NCBI RefSeq assembly: GCF_042665095.1
Contig: NZ_JBHTBV010000005.1
DNA from: Gordonibacter pamelaeae
Lineage (GTDB): Bacteria; Actinomycetota; Coriobacteriia; Coriobacteriales; Eggerthellaceae
DNA: 64,000 nucleotides
Strand: one strand, 5' to 3'
This document shows, one piece after another, positions 7,963 to 16,470 of the stretch. A program made the translations under genes and the position numbers. The notes below the pieces were generated by a model that worked only from the letters and a program-made list of their open reading frames with translations, made no database searches and was not told the origin of the DNA. Positions within the stretch are counted from its first letter, which is position 1; the number at the start of each line of letters is the position of its first letter.

Positions 7963-9582
7963 CTACTCCGCTTCCAGGAACTCGAAGTAGGGCCGATCCA
8001 TGCTCGCCAAGCCGTTGACCATGAGCTCGACGATGCCGCCGTACTGCACGTTGTAGCGCGCAGTGGCCTTGTACGCCTGAAGGAGGTCGCGTATCGTGCC
8101 CTTGCAGTTGGAGCACGGCGCGCAGACGTACTTCACTATGTCGGGATTCTCCATCTCGTCCGCAAACGCGTTGAGTATCTGGGCGAACTTCATGCGCCCG
8201 CTCACCTTCGTGCGGAAGTCGCCGAAGTTGTAGGAGTTCATGATGGCGAACCCGCTGCCGCCTCCGCAGCAGTAGTTGTCCACCCCGTGGGGCGTCATCT
8301 CGCGGAATTGCGGCGCTATCTTGCGCAGGATCTCGCGCTGGGGCTCCACGATGCCCATCTGGCGCACGATGTTGCACGGATCGTGCAGCGTGACGGGGAA
8401 GTCGTTCTTCGAAGGGTCGAACTTCAGGCGCCCGTTGCGCACGAACTCGGCCATCATGGGAAGGAAGCTCTCCACGGGCACGCCGCGCTCCTCGCTGTCG
8501 GCCATGCGGTCGGCGCCCACGACGGCCGCCTTGTGGGCATGGCCGCACTCGCCGATGACGATGCGCTTCACGCCCAGCTTCCTGGCCGCCTCGAACTGCG
8601 CCATGGCCACGTTCTTGGCCTGCACGTCGTCGTACCAGATGCCGTAGTTCACGCTGTCGTAGCCCACCACGTCGGTGCTGAGCGTCCAGTCGACGCCCGC
8701 CTCGTCGAGCAGGATGGCGAAGGCCGCCGGGTTCTCGGGCCAGGCCATGAACTCGCCCGCGTTGTGGAAGAGCAGCACGTCGGCGCCCTTCTTGTCGAGC
8801 GGGAACTTTATCTTGCGGCCCGTGCGCTCGTAGGTGTCCTCCTCGATGAACTCCAACGTGTCCAACAGGGCCGGCCTCGTGAGGCCCGTGGAGGAGCCCG
8901 TCTTCAGCTGCAGCTGCGTGCCCTTCGCGTGCACGGGCGTGGGGGCCAGGCCCATCTCCATGCTGAATATCTTGCGGATCTCGCGGGCCGCCATGCCGTT
9001 GTCCAGCCCCATCGGGCAAACCTGCGCGCAGCGGCGGCACAGGTTGCAGCGATAGGCCGACTCGCCCAGCCGCGCGATGGTCTCCCAGTCCAGGTCGATG
9101 TCCGCCCCGGTGAGGGAACCGAGCAGCTTGCCGGAGCGGGTGAAGTACTTCTTGTACAGCTTGCGCAGCACGTCCACGCGGAAGATGGGGCGGTAGATCT
9201 CGTCGCCGTTCGCCGCCTTGTACACATGGCACGCCTCCGAGCATGTGTTGCACTTCGCGCAGTACTCCATCGTCAAGCTGAGCGGCTGCAGGTACTTGTT
9301 GTTGGCGTCCAGGAACAGCTTCTCCAGGCCCTTGAGGAACTTTACCTTGAGCTCGTCCTCCTCTTCCTGCGTCTCGGGGCGCTTCATGGTGTCGATGGCG
9401 CAGAAGCCGTCGAGCGAGCAGCAGTTCGTCTCGGCCCATTCGGGCTTCGGGTCCTTGAAGGCGGGCTCCAGGCCGTTCTTGTCGTACGGCGCGGGCAGGG
9501 GCGCCAAGTCGTCGAGGGCGCTCAGCAGGCCCTCCCGCCTTGAGATGTCCGTGGTCCGCACGTTCTTGTATTCCATGGCCAT
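7963..9582 (-). CDS. dsrK: DsrK-like iron-sulfur protein of the sulfite reduction membrane complex
   Basis: A 539-residue cytoplasmic protein of the HdrD/DsrK type. Two [4Fe-4S] binding motifs lie at C108-x2-C111-x2-C114-x3-C118 and C179-x2-C182-x2-C185-x3-C189. The C-terminal half has two CCG-type cysteine-rich segments, including LHDPCNIVRQMG, NYCCGGGSGFAIMNS and CAPCSNCKGT, which in Hdr/DsrK bind the non-cubane catalytic cluster. DsrK with DsrM moves electrons from the menaquinone pool towards sulfite reduction, probably through DsrC in known systems. It starts 7 bp after dsrM. DsrJ, O and P are not in the locus, as in several Gram-positive sulfite reducers that have only DsrMK. No dsrC gene is visible in this window. 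Confidence 0.88.
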   Translation of the reverse strand: MAMEYKNVRTTDISRREGLLSALDDLAPLPAPYDKNGLEPAFKDPKPEWAETNCCSLDGFCAIDTMKRPETQEEEDELKVKFLKGLEKLFLDANNKYLQPLSLTMEYCAKCNTCSEACHVYKAANGDEIYRPIFRVDVLRKLYKKYFTRSGKLLGSLTGADIDLDWETIARLGESAYRCNLCRRCAQVCPMGLDNGMAAREIRKIFSMEMGLAPTPVHAKGTQLQLKTGSSTGLTRPALLDTLEFIEEDTYERTGRKIKFPLDKKGADVLLFHNAGEFMAWPENPAAFAILLDEAGVDWTLSTDVVGYDSVNYGIWYDDVQAKNVAMAQFEAARKLGVKRIVIGECGHAHKAAVVGADRMADSEERGVPVESFLPMMAEFVRNGRLKFDPSKNDFPVTLHDPCNIVRQMGIVEPQREILRKIAPQFREMTPHGVDNYCCGGGSGFAIMNSYNFGDFRTKVSGRMKFAQILNAFADEMENPDIVKYVCAPCSNCKGTIRDLLQAYKATARYNVQYGGIVELMVNGLASMDRPYFEFLEAE

Positions 9583-9588
9583 GACCGC

Positions 9589-10452
9589 TTATCCTTTCGA
9601 CGACTCGGACGTGGGCGCCTGCTGCTTCGCGGCCGACCAGCCGGTATGGGCAGGATGCGCGGCGGCGTCCTCGAACCGGCGCTCCACGGAGCTGCCCGGC
9701 AGGTTGGGATCGTTGTCCCACAGCACCTTGTGGAAGCAGAAGAACTTGCCCACGTAGTGGCTCATCTTGGAAAGCGGGATGTACAGGAACATGATGCCCA
9801 GCAGCGCCAGGTGCACGAGCACGATGGGCGGCAGGTCCGTGGCGCTCAGCGTGAACACCTGCGCGGCCACCTCGAAGGGCGACGTGACGAACAGCCACGA
9901 GTACGCGCCGGTGAGCAACACCGTCAGCAGCAGCACGATGTTGAAGTACTCGAGCGGGGTGGTGTACTTCGCCAGCACGCGGTCCGACACGCGGCGCACC
10001 AGCAAGAGCACGCAGCCCACCGTCGACAGCGCGAAGCCGACGACCCCCACGACGGTCACCGCGAGCACGTACCAGTCGGGATGCCATGCCACGCTGACCA
10101 GCAGCAGCACCGACCATCCCAGCATGACGTAGATGCCCAGGTGCATGGAGTACGACGCCCACCACAGCACGCGCTGGTGCACGAAGAGCTTCTTGATGAA
10201 CAGCATTTCCTTCATGATGTCGACGGCCTCGTTGACCCGGTCGATCTTACGCGGCTTCGTCCACCATTCGGGCTCCTCCAGGTACGAGCCGCCGTAGGCC
10301 GCCCGCCCGCCGCCTTCCTTGGGAACGGGATAGAGGTCGAGGCGCGCATGGATCTGCATGTGCGCGAACTTGTAGGCTTTCCTCAAGGACAGCGCGAAGA
10401 AACCGAACATCGCAAGCAGAATGAACACGGATACGAGCATATCAACCGTCAT
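9589..10452 (-). CDS. dsrM: DsrM-like membrane cytochrome b subunit
   Basis: A 287-residue membrane protein related to the nitrate reductase gamma subunit/DsrM family. It has an N-terminal hydrophobic segment (about residues 3-22), the soluble loop with WWTKPRKIDRVNEAVD, then about four further membrane helices. Likely heme b ligands are the histidines in FVHQRVLWWASYSMHLGIY and VLVHLALLG and the one in KMSHYVGKFF. It would take electrons from menaquinol and give them to DsrK. It is the promoter-proximal gene of the minus-strand array and starts after a G-rich ribosome binding site. The family also includes HmeC/TmcC-like proteins, so DsrM is called from the neighbourhood as well as the sequence. 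Confidence 0.85.
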   Translation of the reverse strand: MTVDMLVSVFILLAMFGFFALSLRKAYKFAHMQIHARLDLYPVPKEGGGRAAYGGSYLEEPEWWTKPRKIDRVNEAVDIMKEMLFIKKLFVHQRVLWWASYSMHLGIYVMLGWSVLLLVSVAWHPDWYVLAVTVVGVVGFALSTVGCVLLLVRRVSDRVLAKYTTPLEYFNIVLLLTVLLTGAYSWLFVTSPFEVAAQVFTLSATDLPPIVLVHLALLGIMFLYIPLSKMSHYVGKFFCFHKVLWDNDPNLPGSSVERRFEDAAAHPAHTGWSAAKQQAPTSESSKG

Positions 10453-10890
10453 TGAAACCGCCCCCCTACGCCCTTTTCCGGAGCGCGCATCGGTGGAAAA
10501 ACCGTCTCGGCGTGATGCACCGGCATGGCCTTAAAGCTACGGCACGGTTGCCGAAGTGTAAAATTCTGTTTTGCGATAGCGTCATAAAAAGCAGCTATGA
10601 CTTGCGGTAAAATGGTTGCGCAAACGCTGGGCTCCCTCTGTGCAATGAAAATGAAAACCATCGATTCATCTGGTAATACTCTGCTGATAAACCATGAACG
10701 CAGCAAGGGGAGAACAAGGATTCGGCCGCGTGGGAGGCAGCGTTTCCCTGGAATCGGAATTACGTATGGCATCCCCTGTTCTCTCTATGGCCAAATTGAC
10801 ACCGTTGTACTTATACTTTTTTCCGGGGAGGGTACCGTTCGTTGTCTAACAAGGGGCCTTGTCGGCCTTTTGAAAGCATGAGGGGGCGGC
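10453..10890. promoter_or_regulatory. Divergent regulatory region between dsrM and the LysR gene
   Basis: This 438-bp gap is clearly more AT-rich than the genes around it and holds no plausible gene. It should contain the promoter of the dsr/hem array on the minus strand and that of the LysR gene on the plus strand. A TTGACA (10796-10801) and a TATACT (10812-10817) lie upstream of the LysR gene, but their 10-bp spacing means they cannot belong to one standard promoter. LysR-type operators (T-N11-A) are expected here, though none can be assigned with confidence by eye. Confidence 0.55.
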
Positions 10891-11820
10891 ATGAGTTCTT
10901 TAGAGGAGTTTCTCGTATTCAAGGACGTTGCCTACACCGGCAACATCACCCGCACTTCCGAGCGACTGCACATGAGCCAGCCAAGCGTGAGCATCCACAT
11001 CCAGAACCTGGAGAAGGAATACGGCACGCAGTTCCTCGACCGCACCAACCGGGGCGTCACCCTCACCGAGAGCGGCGAGGTGTTCTACGGCTACGCGAAG
11101 GAGATCGTGCAGCTCATCTGCGAGGCGCGCGAGGCCGTGCTCAAGGCGGCCACCTGCCACCACGGCATCCGCATCGGGGCCACGTTCACCATCGGCGAGT
11201 ACCTCCTGCCCTTCTTCCTGCGCGAGTACTACACAAACGAGCAGGATGCCGACATCGACGTGCAGATAGCCGACACCGAGATACTCGCGCGCGAGATCAT
11301 GGACAAGCGGCTGCACGTCGCCCTCATCGAAGGGCCCGTGCCCGACGAGCCGAACTTCACCGTGGAGACGTTCTGGCACGACGAGCTGGTGGTCGTGGTG
11401 CCGAGCGACCATCCGTGGAGCGCGAGCCAATCCATCAGCTTCAGCGAGCTGGCATCCGAGACGCTCATCACCCGCGAGCAGGGCTCCGGCACGCGCAAGG
11501 TGATGGAGCTGGCCCTGGCGCGCAGCGGCTTCAACCACCAGGATCTGAACATACGGCTTGAACTGGGAAGCACGCAGGCCATCAAGCAGGCGGTGAGGTG
11601 CCACATGGGCGTGGCCGTCATCTCCGCGCTGACCGTGCAGGAGGAGTGCCGCCTGAAGCAGATGACGGCGCTGCGCGTGAAGGACTGCTCGTTCGCGCGG
11701 GCGCTCAGCATCCTCACGCACACCAAGGGCAACCTCACCACCGACGAGGAGTCCTTCCTCCTGCTGCTGCGCAACCGCAAGAAGCTAAGCGAGATCCTGC
11801 CCAAGCCCATCATCCCGTAG
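10891..11820 (+). CDS. LysR-family transcriptional regulator, divergent from the dsr array
   Basis: A 309-residue LysR protein. The winged helix-turn-helix is at residues about 1-60 (LEEFLVFKDVAYTGNITRTSERL, HMSQPSVSIHIQNLEKEYG), followed by a two-lobed effector domain (GIRIGATFTIGEYLLP, HDELVVVVPSDHPW, REQGSGTRKVMELAL, GVAVISALTVQEE). These segments resemble the CysB/CysL type of sulfur-linked LysR regulators. It is transcribed away from dsrM, the typical layout for a LysR protein that controls the neighbouring operon. The ligand is unknown; a sulfur compound would fit the context but this is inference. Confidence 0.92.
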   Translation: MSSLEEFLVFKDVAYTGNITRTSERLHMSQPSVSIHIQNLEKEYGTQFLDRTNRGVTLTESGEVFYGYAKEIVQLICEAREAVLKAATCHHGIRIGATFTIGEYLLPFFLREYYTNEQDADIDVQIADTEILAREIMDKRLHVALIEGPVPDEPNFTVETFWHDELVVVVPSDHPWSASQSISFSELASETLITREQGSGTRKVMELALARSGFNHQDLNIRLELGSTQAIKQAVRCHMGVAVISALTVQEECRLKQMTALRVKDCSFARALSILTHTKGNLTTDEESFLLLLRNRKKLSEILPKPIIP

Positions 11821-11851
11821 GGCGCTCCCAGCCAAGCCCCCGCCCCCTCTT

Positions 11852-11894
11852 GGGCGCACCGCGGCCCGGTTGGAAGCCGGGCCGCGGTGCGCCC
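11852..11894. terminator. Perfect 18-bp hairpin between converging genes
   Basis: GGGCGCACCGCGGCCCGG (11852-11869) and its exact complement (11877-11894) flank a 7-base loop between the LysR gene and the converging TPR gene. It lies 31 bp after the LysR stop and 5 bp before the TPR stop, consistent with a bidirectional terminator. The T run is weak. Confidence 0.8.
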
Positions 11895-11899
11895 AGGGT

Positions 11900-14749
11900 C
11901 TAGTCGAGCGACTTCAGCACGTTCACCAGGGCGTCGTCCGGGCGGTAGTGCAACCGCAGCGAAAGCAGGTTGCGGGCGACCGGGAACAGGCCGGCGTCCA
12001 CGGCGGCCGCAGCACCCGCGTCCAAGGTCTCGAACGCCTCTTCCGTCGGCGCCAGCACTATCCCCGCGCTGCGCAGCTCGTCATCCACGGCATCGCGTTC
12101 GATCGGCTCTATGCCGTGCTCTGCGGCCAGCTCCTTGAGCTCGGCCACGGCCTGCAGTGCCATCACGGGCGACGTCATGACCGACTTGAGGTAGCAGGCC
12201 GCGCCCGCACGCGGCCTGCCCGCCTTCCACAGCGCGTAGGCCAGCTGGTAGTAGGCAACGGCCACGTCGTTCGGCTGCGCGGCCACCTCCAGGCCCGCCT
12301 CCAGCACGGCCGCGGCGTTGTCCATATCGCCCACCAGCATGTACGCGCGGCCGAGCTGCCGGTAGCCGCCGGCCGAGGCAGGCGCCAGCTCGATGGCGCG
12401 CCGGCCGTAGCGCAGGGCGTCGTCCACGCGGTCGAACGAGCGCTCCAGCAGCGTGACGATCTCCAGGTGGCAGAGGAAGAACGAGTCGGGCGCCAGCTGG
12501 ATGCGCCTGCCCGCGTCCGCGGCCGCGCGGGCGGCGAGGGTCGGCACGGCGGCGGCATCGGACGGCGCCGACGCGGGTTGCGAATCATCGGCGCCCTTCC
12601 GGCGCGCCGCTTGCAGGGCGCGGGAGTACCGTACGCGCGCCGCGTACGAGTCGAACGCGCGGTACGCCGTCACGGCGCCGTCCGTGTAGCCGTCGAGCGC
12701 GGCAGCCTCGGCCACGGCGTCCATGAGCACGGCCACCGCCTCGGCGGGGTCGCGCGGGGCCAGCGCGCGGGCGCGGGCGAGCGCGGCCAGGCAACGGTCC
12801 TCGCCGAGGAAGCACGTCACCGCGGCGTTCTGGTCCTCGGTGTCGAGCGAGCCCTCCGCAAGCGCCGCCATGAGACGCGTGCAGGCCGAGACCCCCTGGT
12901 CGTCCCCGAGGGTGCGGGCGGCGTGCTGCTCCTCGCGCACGATGCGGATGGCCTCGGTGGCGCTGCCGGCGCGCGCGATGCGGTCGGCCAGCTCCTCTCC
13001 CACGCGGCGGCGGCGAGCCTCGGCCGCGATGCGCAGGTCGCGCGCATCGTCCGCCCCCAGCACGGGCCGCACGGCCGGCGGCAAGGACGCGTCGTCCAGC
13101 TCGGGCAGCTCCTGGCGCCGCACGGTGGAGGGCAGCGCCTGCATGAGCGCGAACGGGTCGGCTCCGGGCAGGTCGCACACGGCGCCGCAGTACGCGAGCA
13201 GCGGCGCGGGGTCGCCCTCGAGGGCGCTGCGGAAGCAGCCCGACTCCTCGTAGGCCCGGCGGGTGAGCGCAACCTGGTAGAACGCCGCCTCCTGCCGATC
13301 GACGGGGAACTCGGCATCCGGCACGGCAGGGCCCTCGCGGCCATCGGGCGCGGCGGGCGGAGCGCCGTCCCCGAGCGGGCAGGCCGCCACGTCGACGCGG
13401 CGGATGGCCGGCGAGGCCTCGAACGCCGCGGCGGCAAGCGCCAGGCCGAAATACATGGCGTAGCGGCGCGCCAGGGCATCGCGCTCGGCGGCCGGCACGT
13501 CCTCCCAGCCAACACCGGCCGGGCCCTCGGCCCATCGGCGCGCAGGCATGAGCGCGGCGTCCGGCACCGTCAGCCGGAAGGCCGCAAGGCCCTCAGCCAC
13601 GTTCGCCTGCATCTGCGCCTCGATGCGCACCGGCAACTTCAGCCGCTCCAGCACGCCGGCCAGGCGGCAGCGCACCTCCCATTCGCCGTCGTCGGCACCA
13701 CGGGGCGCGCCGGCCAGGCGTTCGGCGTCCCGCGCCTGAGCCCCCGCCGTCTCTATCAGGTAGGCGTCCCAGCGAGCGCAGTCCGCGTCGCCAGCCAGCG
13801 TCGCGCGGTCGCCGAACACCTCCTCCATCAGGGTGAACCGGTTGAGCGCGGCCTCCAGGGCCCAGACGGTGCGGCGGTCGACCGCCGCATCCTCGTCCTC
13901 TTGCGCCAGATAGTACAGGTTGGCATAGCGCGCGGTGCGGACGAGCCGCAGCGCCTCGTCCGGCACGGCCGGCGGGCGCAGGCCGTCCAGGCCGGCTTCG
14001 TCAAGCCATTGCACGAGGCTCCTCACCAAGGCGGGCGGCCGCACCACCGGGTCGCTCTCGGCACGGCGCACCTCGTCGACGATGGCGCGCAGAACCGGCA
14101 GGAGCGGGGCATCCCTTAGGTGCTCATGAACGAAGGCCGTGCCCCGTTCGGGCACCTCCGCCCCGCCCAGCCGGGGCCGATGCACGAACGCCAGGTAGGC
14201 GCGGGCGAGCGCGTCGTCGTAGGAGAGGCCTGCTGCATGCGGCCCGAAGTCGTACCAGGTGTCCGTGAACGTGTAGCGGCCGTTCTCGCACGTGTACTGC
14301 GCCACCTGCCGCTCGTCCTCGCCGTCCGCGCGCACCTCCACGCAGCCGCGCTCCACGTTCGCGCGCGCTCCCCGGGCGGGCGCGCCCGCGTCCGGGGCGT
14401 CTCCGTCGGAAAAGCGCGCGAAGTTGAGCTCGGGCCTGCGGGCAGGCGGCGCGGTGAGCGGGCGATCCGTGGAGAACGCGCGCCCGAAGCGGTCCACATA
14501 GGCCAGGATGCGGAACGCGCGCTTGCCCGTGAACTCCACCACGTAGCGGTCGCCCTTGGACGGCGCTGCGCAGGCACCGGAGATCCAGCCGTAAGCCGGC
14601 GCTGCCGTGCCCGCCGCCGCGGGCGCGGACGGCGGCGGCACGGCATCGGGCAGCACACGGCGCGTGGTGCCGAGCAGCAGCGCCGCCGCCGACACGGTGT
14701 ACGTCCCGCCTTGCCCTGCGCCTCGTTCCTGTTCCTCGCCGTGTCCCAA
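11900..14749 (-). CDS. Large TPR-repeat protein of unknown function
   Basis: A 949-residue protein with no enzyme motif that I recognise. TTG 14749 is chosen because aaaggag lies eight bases upstream; the frame can be extended to 14824 but without a ribosome binding site. The N-terminus has a small domain (KGDRYVVEFTGKRAFRILAYVDRFGR) and the middle is alanine/arginine-rich helical sequence. The C-terminal third has tetratricopeptide repeats (FLCHLEIVTLLERSFDRVDDALRYGRRAIELAP, ASAGGYRQLGRAYMLVGDMDNAAAVLEAG, VAYYQLAYALWKAGRPRAG). There is no signal peptide or membrane segment, so it is probably a cytoplasmic scaffold. It converges on the LysR gene and has no operon partner. Confidence 0.75.
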   Translation of the reverse strand: MGHGEEQERGAGQGGTYTVSAAALLLGTTRRVLPDAVPPPSAPAAAGTAAPAYGWISGACAAPSKGDRYVVEFTGKRAFRILAYVDRFGRAFSTDRPLTAPPARRPELNFARFSDGDAPDAGAPARGARANVERGCVEVRADGEDERQVAQYTCENGRYTFTDTWYDFGPHAAGLSYDDALARAYLAFVHRPRLGGAEVPERGTAFVHEHLRDAPLLPVLRAIVDEVRRAESDPVVRPPALVRSLVQWLDEAGLDGLRPPAVPDEALRLVRTARYANLYYLAQEDEDAAVDRRTVWALEAALNRFTLMEEVFGDRATLAGDADCARWDAYLIETAGAQARDAERLAGAPRGADDGEWEVRCRLAGVLERLKLPVRIEAQMQANVAEGLAAFRLTVPDAALMPARRWAEGPAGVGWEDVPAAERDALARRYAMYFGLALAAAAFEASPAIRRVDVAACPLGDGAPPAAPDGREGPAVPDAEFPVDRQEAAFYQVALTRRAYEESGCFRSALEGDPAPLLAYCGAVCDLPGADPFALMQALPSTVRRQELPELDDASLPPAVRPVLGADDARDLRIAAEARRRRVGEELADRIARAGSATEAIRIVREEQHAARTLGDDQGVSACTRLMAALAEGSLDTEDQNAAVTCFLGEDRCLAALARARALAPRDPAEAVAVLMDAVAEAAALDGYTDGAVTAYRAFDSYAARVRYSRALQAARRKGADDSQPASAPSDAAAVPTLAARAAADAGRRIQLAPDSFFLCHLEIVTLLERSFDRVDDALRYGRRAIELAPASAGGYRQLGRAYMLVGDMDNAAAVLEAGLEVAAQPNDVAVAYYQLAYALWKAGRPRAGAACYLKSVMTSPVMALQAVAELKELAAEHGIEPIERDAVDDELRSAGIVLAPTEEAFETLDAGAAAAVDAGLFPVARNLLSLRLHYRPDDALVNVLKSLD

Positions 14750-14852
14750 GCCCTGCTCCTTTCTCTCACCGAGCAGGATAGCACGACCAGGCAGCCCCGC
14801 GTCCAAAACCCAGCACGTCTGCATGCCATCCGTCCGCGTCGTCCCCTAGAAC

Positions 14853-14892
14853 GCACGAGGTGCGCCTGCCGTCCGGCGGGCGCCTCTCGTGC
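14853..14892 (-). terminator. Imperfect stem-loop after the NifX-like gene
   Basis: GCACGAG (14853-14859) pairs with CTCGTGC (14886-14892), extended by GCGCC/GGCGC-type pairs inside. It lies 18 bp after the stop of the NifX-like gene on the minus strand and probably ends that transcript. There is no good T run. Confidence 0.5.
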
Positions 14893-14909
14893 TCGATCGT
14901 TTCCCGAAC

Positions 14910-15290
14910 TCAGTGATGATGGTTGCAGGCGTTCTCGGCACCCATGATCGGCACGCTGCCGGCCGCCACGAGCTTCGCGACCTCGCCCACGTTCGGCGTC
15001 TGGTTCTCGAAGTACACCGTGATACCCGCATCGTTGAAGCCCATCATCGGGCGCATGCCCATGCCGGCCGCCACGATGGCGTCCACGCCGGCATCGGCGA
15101 GCAGGCCCACCGGGCGCAGGCAGCCGCCCTCTTCGTGCGGCGGGTTCGCCAGCTCGGACGTGCCTTTGATCTCGCCGTCCTCGATGTCCACGATGGTGAA
15201 GCAGTCGCAATGGCCGAAGTGGCCCGAGCGCTCGGACGCGAGGTCGGCCGCGCCCATCGTCGGCACCGCGAGTTTCAGCGTTTCTCCCAT
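14910..15290 (-). CDS. NifX/NafY-like dinitrogenase iron-molybdenum cofactor domain protein
   Basis: A 126-residue single-domain protein of the NifB/NifX/NafY cofactor-binding superfamily: KLAVPTMGAADLASERSGHFG near the start, HCDCFTIVDIEDGEI, GGCLRPVGLLADAGVDAIVAAGMGMRP, and a histidine-ended tail (NACNHHH). Members bind iron-sulfur or iron-molybdenum clusters and are common in anaerobes without nitrogenase. No nif gene is nearby, so nitrogen fixation is not implied. A PadR regulator gene lies 262 bp upstream in the same direction, a frequent association of this family. A role in metal-cluster handling is plausible but unproven. Confidence 0.85.
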   Translation of the reverse strand: MGETLKLAVPTMGAADLASERSGHFGHCDCFTIVDIEDGEIKGTSELANPPHEEGGCLRPVGLLADAGVDAIVAAGMGMRPMMGFNDAGITVYFENQTPNVGEVAKLVAAGSVPIMGAENACNHHH

Positions 15291-15552
15291 GATGATCCTT
15301 CTTTCCCGGAACGTCGCCGTTCCGCTTATCGTCTTCCGAGGCCCTGTCGCCCCGGATCGTGCCCAATTCGTTTCCAGTCCGTCCGCGCAGGCGCCGCCTT
15401 GCCGGTCGGTCGCGCAGGCGGCGGGGTGGCCGGCAGCCGCCTGCGTGCCTCGGCACCGCGCCGTCGTCCGCGCCGTGTCTACCGCTTCACCGGGTCGGCA
15501 AAGGCTTTTGCGCCCATCGCCCGCAGCTTTGCGCGGCGCCGTCCGGCGTTCT

Positions 15553-15987
15553 TCAGCCGTCGCTCGGCGCCTGGGCGCCCTCGCGGCTTCGGCCGGCGGC
15601 GTTCAGGCCGCCTTCCAGCAGCCCCACCAGCAGCTCGTCGAGCCGCTGGCGCGCCCGCAGCGCGTCGAGCCACTGCTCGGCCAGCTCCAGACCCTGCTCC
15701 GTGAGCTCGTATTCGCGGCGGCGCGGGCCGGAGGCGTCCTCGCACCAGCGCGACGCCACCGCGCCCTCGTCCTCCAGCCGGCGCAGCGAGCGGTACAGCC
15801 CGCCCACGTCGACGTCCACCTCGCCGTCGGTCATGTCGAGGATGGTGCGACGCATGTCGTAGCCGTAGCCGCCGGCGTACAGCAGCGCCGCCAGCGCCGC
15901 CGGCTCCACCAGCGCGCCGCCGCCCCCACCGCGCCGCCGGCAGCACGGTTGCCGGGCACCCTCTCCTCCGCAGTCGCCTCGCGGCAT
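15553..15987 (-). CDS. PadR-family transcriptional regulator with a Gly/Cys-rich N-terminus
   Basis: A 144-residue protein starting at ATG 15987 after an AAGGAGG ribosome binding site. The N-terminal 25 residues (RGDCGGEGARQPCCRRRGGG) are rich in Gly, Cys and Arg, followed by the PadR winged helix (VEPAALAALLYAGGYGYDMRR, VDVGGLYRSLRRLEDEGAV, REYELTEQGLELAEQWLD). PadR proteins repress by binding ATGT-N-ACAT palindromes, and one such palindrome lies upstream at 16226-16240. The cysteine-rich extension recurs in PadR proteins next to NifX-like genes and could bind metal. Control of the NifX-like gene is inferred. Confidence 0.87.
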   Translation of the reverse strand: MPRGDCGGEGARQPCCRRRGGGGGALVEPAALAALLYAGGYGYDMRRTILDMTDGEVDVDVGGLYRSLRRLEDEGAVASRWCEDASGPRRREYELTEQGLELAEQWLDALRARQRLDELLVGLLEGGLNAAGRSREGAQAPSDG

Positions 15988-16225
15988 GCGCGTCGCCTCC
16001 TTCTCCTCGGCACGTCGGCCGCCTCTTCGGCAGGTCAGCGGCTTACGTTGGCCGCCGCGCCGCCTCCGCAGCCCGCAAGCTTTACGTCCGCAGCCCGCAG
16101 GCTTTGCGCCGCCTGGCCGCCTCGCCTGCGACGGCCATCGTTTCTTCGCGGTCTGCCGGCATTCGCCTTCCAACCACCTGTCGCCTACAGCTATATGACG
16201 TGAACATATATACTCCCAAAACATC

Positions 16226-16240
16226 TATGTTGTCAACATA
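16226..16240. promoter_or_regulatory. Candidate PadR operator (TATGTTG-T-CAACATA)
   Basis: A perfect 7+1+7 palindrome, TATGTTGTCAACATA, in an AT-rich patch that also holds gaacatatata at 16202. It fits the ATGT/ACAT half-sites bound by PadR repressors. It lies about 240 bp upstream of the padR start, within its likely promoter region. Confidence 0.55.
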
Positions 16241-16470
16241 TATCTTTGCCCACGCCGCCATGCGTCCTGAAAAGCCGTCATCCGGTCGTTGCGCTGCTTC
16301 GACGCGCCCGCGCCAGCCGCAGCCTGGTTCGGCGGCAACCAAGCAGGTGAGCCGCAGCAGCGCCGCCCGCCCTCCATCGAGCTACCGCGGATCGGCGCAC
16401 TTCGCCATCTTGTACGGCCGAAGAAAGGGCCTCTCGCAATACCAGTCGAAAGCACTCCTTCCCGCCACGA

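Noticed and set aside
14910..15290. Evidence of nitrogen fixation from the NifX-like gene
   Set aside because: No nifH, nifD, nifK or nifB is present, and this domain is common in non-fixing anaerobes.
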